DNA of 64,000 nt from Oxynema aestuarii AP17 (GTDB taxonomy: Bacteria; Cyanobacteriota; Cyanobacteriia; Cyanobacteriales; Laspinemataceae): assembly GCF_012295525.1 (NCBI RefSeq), contig NZ_CP051167.1, positions 1,550,001 to 1,614,000 on the forward strand. The letters run 5' to 3'. Below, piece after piece: positions 55,929 through 64,000 of this stretch (position 1 is the first letter of the stretch; the number at the start of each line of letters is the position of its first letter). Both the position numbers and the translations under genes were made by a program. The notes below the pieces were generated by a model, which saw only the letters and a program-made list of their open reading frames with translations, was not told the DNA's origin and did no database searches.

Positions 55929-56813
55929 CTAAGTTCCCCATTGTCGATAAGCCGCGATCGCGCGATCGATGCGATCCTCGCCAAAAAATCGGCACGCTTG
56001 CGCTGCAATTTGCGCCGCCGAGGTCAAGGCTTCGATAAATTGTTCTCGCAAGATCGAGAAATAAAAGGCTCCGTGAAAAATATCCCCTGCCCCCAAAGTA
56101 TTGATGGCGTCCACAGTCGGAACCGGGATTAAACCGCGTTCTCCTTCACTGAAATATTGAATGGCTTTACCCCCGTGAGTGATGGCAATATGGGGAATGT
56201 TAAAGCGAGAAAGATACTCGAAAACTTGTTCGTGGGTGCTACAATCCGGCGGAAAAAAGTTAGCGGAACAAATGGCATAATCGACATGGGGTAAAACTTG
56301 TTCAAATCCTGGTTTCCAACTGCCCCCATCGATCGCCACCGGGATGTTTTGAAGCTTGGCGATCGCCGCCAGTTTAGCACTGAGTGCCATTTGGTGACCG
56401 TCGATCGCCAGTAAATTTATTTTATCTAAATCTGCCTCGGAAACGCGATCGCTCGCGATCGTCGTCTTCGTCGCATTAATGGAAATAACCGCGCGATCGC
56501 CCGTTCCTTCTGTCACGACAATTGAGGACACCGGGGGCGATTCCGTGCGATCGCCGTCCAAATCGTGCAGATCGACGCCGTAACGCTCTAAATCCGCGCG
56601 AATTAAAGCCGTTATCGGGTGTTTTCCCACGACGGAGAGCAGTTTGGCGCGATCGCCCAACCGGGTAAAGGCGATCGCCGCATTCGTGACCGGACCGCCG
56701 GGGGCGATCGTGGATTCCGACGCCACAACTTTCTGATTTCGTGACGGATAACGGGGGGTTAAATAGAGCAGATCGATCGTCGTCAGTCCGACAAATAAAC
56801 CCTGATATTGCAT
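55929..56813 (-). CDS. PfkB-family carbohydrate kinase
   Basis: This 294-residue protein has the fold of ribokinase-type kinases: GLTTIDLLYLTPRYP, IAPGGPVTNAAIAFTRLGD, and the C-terminal motif DAINTLGAGDIFHGAFYF with the catalytic Asp. It is clearly distinct from the ribokinase at 6220-7164. The GGPVTNA variant, in place of GGKGANQ, points to a substrate other than ribose; sulfofructose- and ketohexokinase-like PfkB proteins have this form. The start lies 36 bases from the rsmI start on the other strand, so both promoters are overlapping or very short. Confidence 0.8.
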   Translation of the reverse strand: MQYQGLFVGLTTIDLLYLTPRYPSRNQKVVASESTIAPGGPVTNAAIAFTRLGDRAKLLSVVGKHPITALIRADLERYGVDLHDLDGDRTESPPVSSIVVTEGTGDRAVISINATKTTIASDRVSEADLDKINLLAIDGHQMALSAKLAAIAKLQNIPVAIDGGSWKPGFEQVLPHVDYAICSANFFPPDCSTHEQVFEYLSRFNIPHIAITHGGKAIQYFSEGERGLIPVPTVDAINTLGAGDIFHGAFYFSILREQFIEALTSAAQIAAQACRFFGEDRIDRAIAAYRQWGT

Positions 56814-56849
56814 AAAATAAACTCAATCCATTTGCGTCAATTTATTCCG

Positions 56850-57704
56850 ATGCCTACTGAATGCACAGCCAGCACCCTTTATCTCGTCGGCACCCCGATC
56901 GGCAATTTAGAAGATATCACCTTTCGGGCGATTCGTACCCTCAAATCCGTGGATCTCATTGCCGCAGAAGATACCCGACATACGGGAAAATTATTGCACC
57001 ATTTTGATATTAAAACTCCACAAGTTAGCTATTACGAACATAACCAACAACAACGCATTCCCGAATTATTAAACAAACTCGAACAGGGGCGATCGATCGC
57101 CCTCGTCACCGATGCGGGAATGCCGGGAATTTCCGATCCGGGTTACGAATTAGTGAAAGCTTGCATCGATCGCGGCTTCGATGTCATACCCATTCCGGGG
57201 GTGAGCGCCTGTGTCACCGCCGTCAGTGCGTCCGGGTTACCGAGCGATCGCTTCGTCTTTGAAGGCTTTTTACCCGCAAAAGGCCAAGACAGGCAAAACC
57301 GCCTGGAAGCGTTGGTCGTGGAAACTCGGGCGATCGTCTTGTACGAGTCGCCGCACCGCTTGCGCGAAACCTTGCAGGATTTAGCAAAAACTCTCGGCGG
57401 CGATCGCGCGGCAGTATTGGGGAGAGAGTTGACGAAATTACACGAGCAATTTTGGCGGGGAACCTTAAATGAGGCGATCGCCTATTACGAGTCAGAAGTG
57501 CAACCGCAAGGAGAATTTACCCTCGTGATTGCCCCGGGCGATCGCGAGGAACCGATTTTATCTCCCGAAGCCATTAAAGCAGAATTAAAAGCCTTATTAG
57601 ATCGGGGAATTTCGCGATCGCAGGCGAGCCGCCAATTAGCACAAAACACCGCTTTATCTCGGCGAGATATCTATCAAATTGCCTTGAGTTTGGAAACGGA
57701 TTGA
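56850..57704 (+). CDS. rsmI: 16S rRNA (cytidine(1402)-2'-O)-methyltransferase
   Basis: About 284 residues are read from the ATG at 56850. The RsmI motifs are present: LYLVGTPIGNLEDITFRAI, VDLIAAEDTRHTGKLL, ALVTDAGMPGISDPGYELV and PGVSACVTAVSASGLPSDRF, with FEGFLPAKGQDRQNRLE. It methylates the 2'-O of C1402 in the decoding centre of the 30S subunit with S-adenosylmethionine. The frame extends 14 codons upstream without family likeness, and this would overlap the divergent kinase start. It ends 108 bases before the CHAT gene. Confidence 0.94.
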   Translation: MPTECTASTLYLVGTPIGNLEDITFRAIRTLKSVDLIAAEDTRHTGKLLHHFDIKTPQVSYYEHNQQQRIPELLNKLEQGRSIALVTDAGMPGISDPGYELVKACIDRGFDVIPIPGVSACVTAVSASGLPSDRFVFEGFLPAKGQDRQNRLEALVVETRAIVLYESPHRLRETLQDLAKTLGGDRAAVLGRELTKLHEQFWRGTLNEAIAYYESEVQPQGEFTLVIAPGDREEPILSPEAIKAELKALLDRGISRSQASRQLAQNTALSRRDIYQIALSLETD

Positions 57705-57812
57705 GAAGAAGTTGTCCCCGATTCACAGGAGTAAATCGTGATGCGATCGCTTTGAAAATGCGATCGCATCATTGAGTATTTTAACCCTGGACAAACTGCG
57801 ACGATCGCGTTT

Positions 57813-60800
57813 ATGAAAGAAAGAAGACGATCGCCTCGATTGGGAGTTGGAATTTTGGGCAATTTAATCGTGAAATGGCAGCTTTTTCCGCTCTTCCTGG
57901 GAGTGGCGATCGCCGGATCGGCAATGGCGAGTGATTCCCGCGTCAACATTGCCCCCGATTCCCCACTCGGACCGCCATTAACGGCGATCGCCCAAACCCA
58001 AACCCCCTCGGACACGCCGACCGAGGAACCGCGCGTTTTAGTCTCGGAGGTCGTCGTCGAAGGCGCGGACGGCGACCTCGCACAATTGGTATACGACACG
58101 ATCGAACTCAAACCCCAGGGAATTACGACGCGATCGGGATTGCAAGACGATATCAACGCGGTATTTGCCACCGGATTTTTCGCCAATGTGAGAGCCATCC
58201 CGGAAGATACGCCCGTAGGGGTGCGGGTCACTTTTATCGTCGAACCCAATCCGATTCTGAAAACAGTGCGAGTCGAAGGAACCCAAGTGCTACCCCAAGC
58301 CGTCATCGAGGACATTTTTGCGCCTCAATACGGCAAAATCGTCAATTTTAAAGCATTAGAAGAGCATATCCTCCGCCTGAATCAATGGTATCAAGAACGG
58401 GGTTATGCGTTGGCACAAATTAACTTCTCGGAACTTTCGCCGGATGGCGTAGTCAGCTTAGTTGCGGCGGAAGGCGTCATCGAAACCGTGCGAATTCGCG
58501 TGGTAGACGATCTGAATCCCGACAGTAATATCGACGAATTTATCACCTTAGAAAGTTCGATCGACGATCCAGAAACGAAGGCGGGTTCTGTATTTAATAA
58601 AGAGGCGGCAATGCGGGATCTTCAGCGATTGGAGAACTTAGAAGATTTCGATCTGGCAACTATCAATTTAACCCCAGGGAACAATCCGGCGCAAGCGATC
58701 GTAACCTTTGAAGTAACACGCATCGAGAATGACGTTTTAGCTTTAGTCAAAGCTGCCGATCGCGAAGTTAAAGAAGCTCCATTTCCCGAAAGTGAATTAT
58801 TTAGACAACAAGTTCTGCCTAAATACGAAAGAGCGGCTAATTTATACGCAGAAAATAAAAATTTTCTCAAACAAGCTGCTGTCTTGAGACGGATGGGCAA
58901 TTTATTTTCAAAAGCAGTAGAAAGTTGGCTCGACCAAAAGCCCCAAGCACCTCCCCTATCCTCTTTAGTTAATGTATCCAAACAGCCGGACGACATTCTC
59001 GGTTTGAGCGAGCTTTTTAAAGCACCGGATAGTTCGGAGTGGGAAGCAGAGAAGCTAAAAAAAGAAGAGGAAGCACTCGCTTATTTTAAGGGGGCGATCG
59101 CCATTTATGAAGAGCTGGGGAATGAGTGGGGAAAGGTTCAAGAAGAGTATCATCTCGGGAGACAATACCGACTGTGGGAAGAACCACAAAAGGCGATCGC
59201 CCAATTCGAGAAAGTGGTGGAAGCGTGCGATCGTCTCGATGTGGCTGGATGTGGCTGGCTGCAAGTGGCGAGCTTCAATGAATTAGCTGCAATCTATCAA
59301 GAATTAGGAGATGTGGAAGGGGCGATCGCCGCCTACAAAAATACGATCGCCCGTATCGGGAATTTAAACCCGGAAGATATTCCCAAAGGTAACCTGGGAT
59401 TCTCGATCGGTTGGGATAAAAAAAATTATGAAATTAAACCGACCTTGAAATACGAATTTAATATAGAAGTTCGGGGAGAAGATGGGGGATTGCAAGATGA
59501 GATCGAGCCGGAGAATGAAACATCGATCGACTCGAAAGAAGAAGCGAGACAGTCCCTCAAACCCTTTGTTTTGGGGATGTCTTTAGCAAAGTTAGGGCAG
59601 TTATATCGCACCTTGGGGGACAGTCGCGCCCGGGAAGAAGCGTTAACGAGTGCGATCGCCCTCCTCGAACGGGAAATGGAACTCAGTCGCACGGACGATC
59701 GTAGTTTTTATTCGGAAGCCGTGTTTATCGGTGCAGCCGCCCTGGCGTATGTAGAAGCGAGAGATTATACAAATGCGATCGCCAAACTCGAAAGCGGACT
59801 CGAACTGGCGAACCGTTTGGAAAAACCGGAGTGGGGGGTTTCGTTCCTGCTGGGTAGCGCCTGGGCGGCTTATTCCTTCGGCGACGGCGATCGCACCCGA
59901 GAACTGCTCGATCGCGCGGACGAGGCGATCGAACTCGTCAAAGTCCCGGAAGCTTTAGCTGGCTTGCGTTTAGTCGCTGGATGGTTGGCTTACAAACTCG
60001 ATCGAGACGATCGCGCCACGGCGAAGGTCGCCAGTGCGTTTTCTCAAATTGAAGCGTTACCCGACAATGAGATCGAAGTGCTATTGCTACTCACTGCTGG
60101 ATTTGTCTTTGACGATCTCGACGATCGCGATCGCACGTTCGCCGCCGTAGATAAAGCGTTCGAGCAAATCCGCCAAGGTATCACGCCAGAGCAGAAGCAA
60201 AGTATTCTCTCTTTTCTCCCTGTGGTGCCTGAAGTGTTACAGATGTTCGATAAACCCAACTTAGCGATCCCCGTTTACGAACAACTCGGCGAATTTTACG
60301 AGCAAGAAACAGACGATCGATCGCAAGCGGCCAATTTTGCCCTCAAAAACGCTCAAATCTATGGAAGTCAAGGGAAACGGGAAACCGCGATCGCCCAATT
60401 CGAGCGGGCGCGATCGCTGTATCGCGAAGCGGGCGATCGATCGGGAGAAGGCAACGTCTTGCTCGAACTCGGGGACTTTTACCGACAGTGGGGAGAATAT
60501 CAAAGGGCGATCGAAGCGTTGCAACAGGCGACTCGGCAATTAGAACAGTCCGATCGCCCGGAATTGGCGACCTTGGCCCTCAACGGGATCGCCCAACTCT
60601 ACGACACCCTCGCCGAACCCCAACAAGCCCTCGACGCTTACGATCGGGCGATCGCCTTAGCTCGCAAAACCGACGATCGCGACCGCGAAATTACCCTATC
60701 GATCAATTTAGGGCAATTTCACCGCGCTTGGGGCAATTACGAACAGGCGATCGAAGCTTATACAAATGCTCGAACCGCCCTCAAAAAAGCTGCCGATTCC

Positions 60801-63005
60801 GAAACCAGTCAAGAACAGCTCGAACGGGCGCAAACGGCGATCTCGTCTCTGCTGTCTCAGGAAGGATTTTCGGAATTTTTGCAGACGTTCGTGCAAAGCG
60901 AATCGGAAGCGGTGATTTTGGCGAAAATGAGCTTAGTTTATGTAGATATGGGGCGTAAAAATGAGGCGATCGCCGCGTTTCGAGAAGCGGTAGAACTGGC
61001 GAGCGCCCAAAAAGCGATCGATGTCAAACAGCGATTGTTTTTACAAGGAGCGATTCTCTACGAAGCTCTCGGCGACTGGGAACAAGCGATTTTCTACTTA
61101 GAACAAGCCCGACAAGGAGCCAGTGGTAATAACGCCACGAACGCCAAAGATCGGCTCGCCGAAACCGATATTTTGTTGTTTTTAGGGCGCTTGCGGGCGC
61201 GCGGCGATCGCCCCGCCGAAGCCCTCGAAAACCTCAACGAAGCGTTAGATCTCGCGCGAGAACTGGGCCGACCGTCCACGGAAATCGAGGTGCTTTACGA
61301 AATTGCGAAAATCGAGCGCGATCGCGGTAACTTAAGTGAGGCGCGCGATCGCGTGGAACGGGCGATCGGCATTTTAGAATCGTTACGCAGCAAAGTGGTC
61401 AGCCAGCAATTGCGAACCTCCTTTTTCGCCTCGAAACAAAGTTACTACGAATTTTATATCGACCTGTTGATGCAGTTGCACCGCGAGCAACCGGACGCCG
61501 GGTACGACGCCCAAGCCCTCGCCGCCAGCGAAGCCGCCCGCGCCCGGTCTTTGATCGAACTACTGGCAGAATCGGGGACGGAGATTCGCAAAGATGTAGA
61601 CCCGTCACTGGTGGAAAAGGAACGCACTTTGCAAGAACAGATCGATCTCACTGCAAGCCAGCAGATCGAGTTACTCTCCGGGCAACATACCCCCGAACAA
61701 GCTGCCGCGATCGCCGAGAATCTCGATAACCTGTTGCGCGAGTATGAAGACGTGCAAGCCCAAATCCGCGCTCAGTCCCCGCGTTACGCGGCGTTGACCC
61801 AACCGCAACCTCTCGATTTTGCTCAAATCCAGCAACGAGTTCTCGAAGAAGGAACGTTATTGCTGGAATATTATTTCGGCGCGGAACGCAGTTATTTGTG
61901 GGTTGCCTCTCACGACGGTCTCACGAGTTACGAGTTGCCCCCCCGGGAGGCGATCGAAAAAGCCGCCCGCAATTTCCGCGACGCGATGACCGATCCGAAA
62001 ATTCGCTACAATGAATTCCGCGTTGCCGGGGCTGCGCGCATTCTCAGCGACATGATTTTAGGCCCGGCGGCCCCTTTACTCGAAGACCGTCGCTTACTCG
62101 TGGTTGGCGATGGCGCCTTGCAATATATCCCGTTTGCGGCCCTACCAATTCCCGAAGACACGCCGGACGACGATCCCCGAGGAACGCCACTGGTGGTCAA
62201 ACACGAAATTGTCAACTTGCCCTCGGCTTCGACGTTAGCTATCTTACGTGAGGAAAATCGCGATCGCCCGGGCGGTAAAACCCGGGTCGCCGTCCTCGCC
62301 GATCCGGTGTTCGCCGCCGATGACGGGCGTTTGACGGGACAACCTGCCGCATCAATTTCCGAAAAGGCGTCCGATCTGCGCGATGCGGTATCGAGATCGG
62401 CGGGGGAAGTCGGCGTCGCCATTCCACCCAGTCGATTGCCATTTACCCGCCAAGAAGCCGAGCAAATTTTAGCCTTAGTTCCGGAAGAAAATCGCTACAT
62501 TGCTTTGGATTTTGAAGCCAATCGTCAAACAATTTTAGGCGATCGCCTCAAAGATTACGAGATCGTTCATTTGGCGACTCACGGCTTTCTCAACAGTGTC
62601 AACCCAGAATTATCTGGCTTAGTACTTTCCCTAGTCGATGAAAACGGAAAAACACAGGATGGATTCTTGCGGTTGCACGAAATTTACAACCTCAATTTAC
62701 CCGCAGAATTAATCGTTCTCAGTGCTTGTCAAACGGGTTTGGGCGCCGAAATTCGCGGGGAAGGTCTCGTCGGATTGACCCGAGGATTTATGTATAGTGG
62801 CGCGCGTCGGGTTCTCGTTTCTTTGTGGAATGTTAACGATAAAGGAACGTCAATTTTAATGACGAAGTTTTACAAAAAGATGCTACAAGATAATTTAACG
62901 CCCACCGCCGCTTTGCGTGCCGCACAATTGGAAATGTGGGAAAGCCAAGAATGGAAATCTCCTTACTATTGGGGGGCATTTGTATTGCAAGGGGAATGGC
63001 AGTAA
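57813..63005 (+). CDS. POTRA-TPR-CHAT protease fusion protein
   Basis: This 1730-residue protein begins with a signal peptide (LFPLFLGVAIAGSAMAS, cut near 40-60). Residues 75-305 form three POTRA domains like those of cyanobacterial Omp85/BamA: VSEVVVEGADGDLAQL, then INAVFATGFFANVRAIPED; ILKTVRVEGTQVLPQAVIED, then RLNQWYQERGYALAQI; and a third ending NNPAQAIVTFEVTRIEN. TPR helices fill about 315-1350 (AIAQFEKVVEACDRL, AIEALQQATRQLEQ, and others). A C-terminal CHAT domain carries catalytic His1590 in HLATHGF and Cys1639 in LSACQTGLGAEI, followed by LVSLWNV and the terminal WGAFVLQGEW. There is no beta-barrel. It is probably a periplasmic or outer-membrane-linked protease. Confidence 0.88.
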   Translation: MKERRRSPRLGVGILGNLIVKWQLFPLFLGVAIAGSAMASDSRVNIAPDSPLGPPLTAIAQTQTPSDTPTEEPRVLVSEVVVEGADGDLAQLVYDTIELKPQGITTRSGLQDDINAVFATGFFANVRAIPEDTPVGVRVTFIVEPNPILKTVRVEGTQVLPQAVIEDIFAPQYGKIVNFKALEEHILRLNQWYQERGYALAQINFSELSPDGVVSLVAAEGVIETVRIRVVDDLNPDSNIDEFITLESSIDDPETKAGSVFNKEAAMRDLQRLENLEDFDLATINLTPGNNPAQAIVTFEVTRIENDVLALVKAADREVKEAPFPESELFRQQVLPKYERAANLYAENKNFLKQAAVLRRMGNLFSKAVESWLDQKPQAPPLSSLVNVSKQPDDILGLSELFKAPDSSEWEAEKLKKEEEALAYFKGAIAIYEELGNEWGKVQEEYHLGRQYRLWEEPQKAIAQFEKVVEACDRLDVAGCGWLQVASFNELAAIYQELGDVEGAIAAYKNTIARIGNLNPEDIPKGNLGFSIGWDKKNYEIKPTLKYEFNIEVRGEDGGLQDEIEPENETSIDSKEEARQSLKPFVLGMSLAKLGQLYRTLGDSRAREEALTSAIALLEREMELSRTDDRSFYSEAVFIGAAALAYVEARDYTNAIAKLESGLELANRLEKPEWGVSFLLGSAWAAYSFGDGDRTRELLDRADEAIELVKVPEALAGLRLVAGWLAYKLDRDDRATAKVASAFSQIEALPDNEIEVLLLLTAGFVFDDLDDRDRTFAAVDKAFEQIRQGITPEQKQSILSFLPVVPEVLQMFDKPNLAIPVYEQLGEFYEQETDDRSQAANFALKNAQIYGSQGKRETAIAQFERARSLYREAGDRSGEGNVLLELGDFYRQWGEYQRAIEALQQATRQLEQSDRPELATLALNGIAQLYDTLAEPQQALDAYDRAIALARKTDDRDREITLSINLGQFHRAWGNYEQAIEAYTNARTALKKAADSETSQEQLERAQTAISSLLSQEGFSEFLQTFVQSESEAVILAKMSLVYVDMGRKNEAIAAFREAVELASAQKAIDVKQRLFLQGAILYEALGDWEQAIFYLEQARQGASGNNATNAKDRLAETDILLFLGRLRARGDRPAEALENLNEALDLARELGRPSTEIEVLYEIAKIERDRGNLSEARDRVERAIGILESLRSKVVSQQLRTSFFASKQSYYEFYIDLLMQLHREQPDAGYDAQALAASEAARARSLIELLAESGTEIRKDVDPSLVEKERTLQEQIDLTASQQIELLSGQHTPEQAAAIAENLDNLLREYEDVQAQIRAQSPRYAALTQPQPLDFAQIQQRVLEEGTLLLEYYFGAERSYLWVASHDGLTSYELPPREAIEKAARNFRDAMTDPKIRYNEFRVAGAARILSDMILGPAAPLLEDRRLLVVGDGALQYIPFAALPIPEDTPDDDPRGTPLVVKHEIVNLPSASTLAILREENRDRPGGKTRVAVLADPVFAADDGRLTGQPAASISEKASDLRDAVSRSAGEVGVAIPPSRLPFTRQEAEQILALVPEENRYIALDFEANRQTILGDRLKDYEIVHLATHGFLNSVNPELSGLVLSLVDENGKTQDGFLRLHEIYNLNLPAELIVLSACQTGLGAEIRGEGLVGLTRGFMYSGARRVLVSLWNVNDKGTSILMTKFYKKMLQDNLTPTAALRAAQLEMWESQEWKSPYYWGAFVLQGEWQ

Positions 63006-63097
63006 GGGCATGAGAGTTTAGAGTTTAGAGTTTAGAGTTTTTAAAGGGTGGTCTAGAATCAGTGGCGATCGCACGTTCTGGTTACTTAAAACTGATA

Positions 63098-63196
63098 ATA
63101 CCATTTGTCAAAAATAAGGAGACCGATCGAGGGTAGGGATACGGCACTGCCGTGTCCTTACCCTCGATCCTAAAATGGGTTCGGGAAATGCTATAA
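63098..63196. repeat. MITE-like repeat, copy B
   Basis: In reverse orientation this shares with 41521-41626 the block GATCGAGGGTAGGGA, the palindrome (63137-63157: GGATACGGCA, C, TGCCGTGTCC) and the end ATACCATTTGTC. The right end, AAATGCTATAAC, is related but diverged. It lies after the CHAT gene. Confidence 0.6.
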
Positions 63197-63241
63197 CAAA
63201 AGCGATCGCATCTTTTCTACTCAGGGAAATTCAGTACGGTT

Positions 63242-63796
63242 ATGGAAAAGAAAACACCATCAATTCACTGGCTTTTATTGATTTATCTGTGTTTGCCGTT
63301 TAAAAGTCCCATTTTTACTCAAATTATTTTATGTCAAATTCAGGGAAGTTTTTTCGTACATCGGGCGACGAAAAAGCTCCAATCGGAGAACGGTGAGTTT
63401 GAAGAATCATTTCACGACTTGTGGCGATCGCTATGGTTCGATCCTAATAATAACGCCGCTAATGCTTATTGGGGACTGATGAAACTCGCTCCAATTTTTA
63501 TCAGTCACCAAACAGGCGATCGCCTTTCCACTCCTGGATTTACTTTAATTGGTAAAACAATTCCCGAGGTAGCCGTTCGTTTGACTATTAAAGGGAAACT
63601 CTCTCGCTATCATTTCTTTTTACCTACGATCGTTTTATTTCAAGGAATCCTTATGACCGACGAATCGGGAGAATTCAGACTGGAATTTAGACCAGAACCG
63701 AACCAATTACCGATCGCCACTTATGAAATAAACGGTTTTATCGAAACAGAAACCTATACGAGCGAAATTGGTAAAATCAAGCTCATTCAAGGGTAA
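63242..63796 (+). CDS. Small exported protein of unknown family
   Basis: The 184-residue frame begins with a hydrophobic segment (HWLLLIYLCLPF) that could be a signal anchor or an uncleaved signal. Residues 50-90 are predicted mixed helix with FHDLWRSLWFDPNNNAANAY. The C-terminal half has beta-sandwich character: TPGFTLIGKTIPEVAVRLTI and GEFRLEFRPEPNQLPIATYE, resembling Ig-like domains of bacterial surface proteins. The family is not recognised. It starts 236 bases after the CHAT gene and runs into a second exported protein, so it may belong to the same unit. Confidence 0.6.
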   Translation: MEKKTPSIHWLLLIYLCLPFKSPIFTQIILCQIQGSFFVHRATKKLQSENGEFEESFHDLWRSLWFDPNNNAANAYWGLMKLAPIFISHQTGDRLSTPGFTLIGKTIPEVAVRLTIKGKLSRYHFFLPTIVLFQGILMTDESGEFRLEFRPEPNQLPIATYEINGFIETETYTSEIGKIKLIQG

Positions 63797-63805
63797 AATT
63801 AAAGC

Positions 63806-64000
63806 ATGAACGAAAATTTTAAGAAACTTCTACTTAAATCCGCTCAAGGATTACTCGCGATCGCCACATCTACCTCGATCGCCCTTCCTGCGGTAGCCCG
63901 TTGTCCTGAAAATACTAACAATAATCCTAATCCTCGCGATTTAGTCATCCCCGAAACTCAAATTCTTAAGCTGGGTGAAGCGATCGCCGATTGTCTTGCA
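63806..64000 (+). CDS. Exported protein, 3' end outside the window
   Basis: The ATG at 63806 starts nine bases after the preceding stop codon. The 65 visible codons show a signal peptide (KKLLLKSAQGLLAIATSTSI, cut near ALPAVA-R), then a Cys and Asn-rich mature start: RCPENTNNNPNPRDLVIPE, and ILKLGEAIADCLA. The frame is open at the window edge. Two Cys in the mature part suggest a disulphide in the periplasm. No family was recognised. The short gap to the previous gene suggests translation coupling. Confidence 0.6.
   Translation, partial: MNENFKKLLLKSAQGLLAIATSTSIALPAVARCPENTNNNPNPRDLVIPETQILKLGEAIADCLA

Overview
The window is chromosomal DNA from a cyanobacterium. The evidence is the very high density of the HIP1 octamer GCGATCGC and cyanobacterial marker genes: allophycocyanin alpha-B (apcD), a biliverdin-forming heme oxygenase, a plant-type 2Fe-2S ferredoxin (petF), an NDH-1 subunit (ndhD), a tocopherol cyclase and a CBS-CP12 protein. 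A filamentous, motile, fermentation-capable lineage is likely but not proven. No rRNA, tRNA or CRISPR array was seen.

Layout. 1-8458 is mostly housekeeping: a truncated RlmD-like methyltransferase, apcD, a DUF1361 membrane protein, a PEP-synthase-like protein with a degenerate ATP-grasp half, comF, ribokinase, a decayed P450 tail and heme oxygenase. 8887-12285 encodes one large 7TM-histidine kinase-receiver-adenylate cyclase hybrid. 12346-20140 is a minus-strand MacAB-like export locus: MarR/GbsR regulator with a palindromic operator, membrane fusion protein, two paralogous FtsX/MacB permeases separated by a WD40 protein, and an ATPase. 20483-25551 has a pentapeptide-repeat protein, the CBS-CP12 fusion and an AlgX/MBOAT polysaccharide O-acetylation pair.

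26365-38587 is a twelve-kilobase plus-strand chemotaxis cluster: cheY, cheA, cheW, a soluble all-coil MCP, a PAS-HEAT protein, cheR, a second cheY, cheC and cheB. With CheR, CheB and CheC present, this is a full methylation-adaptation system, which is unusual for cyanobacterial che loci.

39000-45000 is a graveyard of TnpB-type elements around petF and a SpoIID-domain gene: an apparent omegaRNA/right-end relic, an IS607 tnpA with a truncated tnpB, a MITE-like repeat, and an intact tnpB between near-perfect inverted repeats. 44910-57704 carries tocopherol cyclase, ndhD, a two-module HNH nuclease that may be a toxin/effector, a GNAT protein, pyruvate:ferredoxin oxidoreductase (nifJ) behind a long leader with a perfect CRP-type site and an NtcA-type core, a dihydroorotate-dehydrogenase-like protein, a PfkB kinase and rsmI.

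The most unusual single gene is 57813-63005: a 1730-residue exported protein in which three Omp85/BamA-type POTRA domains precede a TPR array and a CHAT caspase-like protease domain with its His and Cys. It has no beta-barrel. Two further signal-peptide proteins follow, the last cut by the window end.
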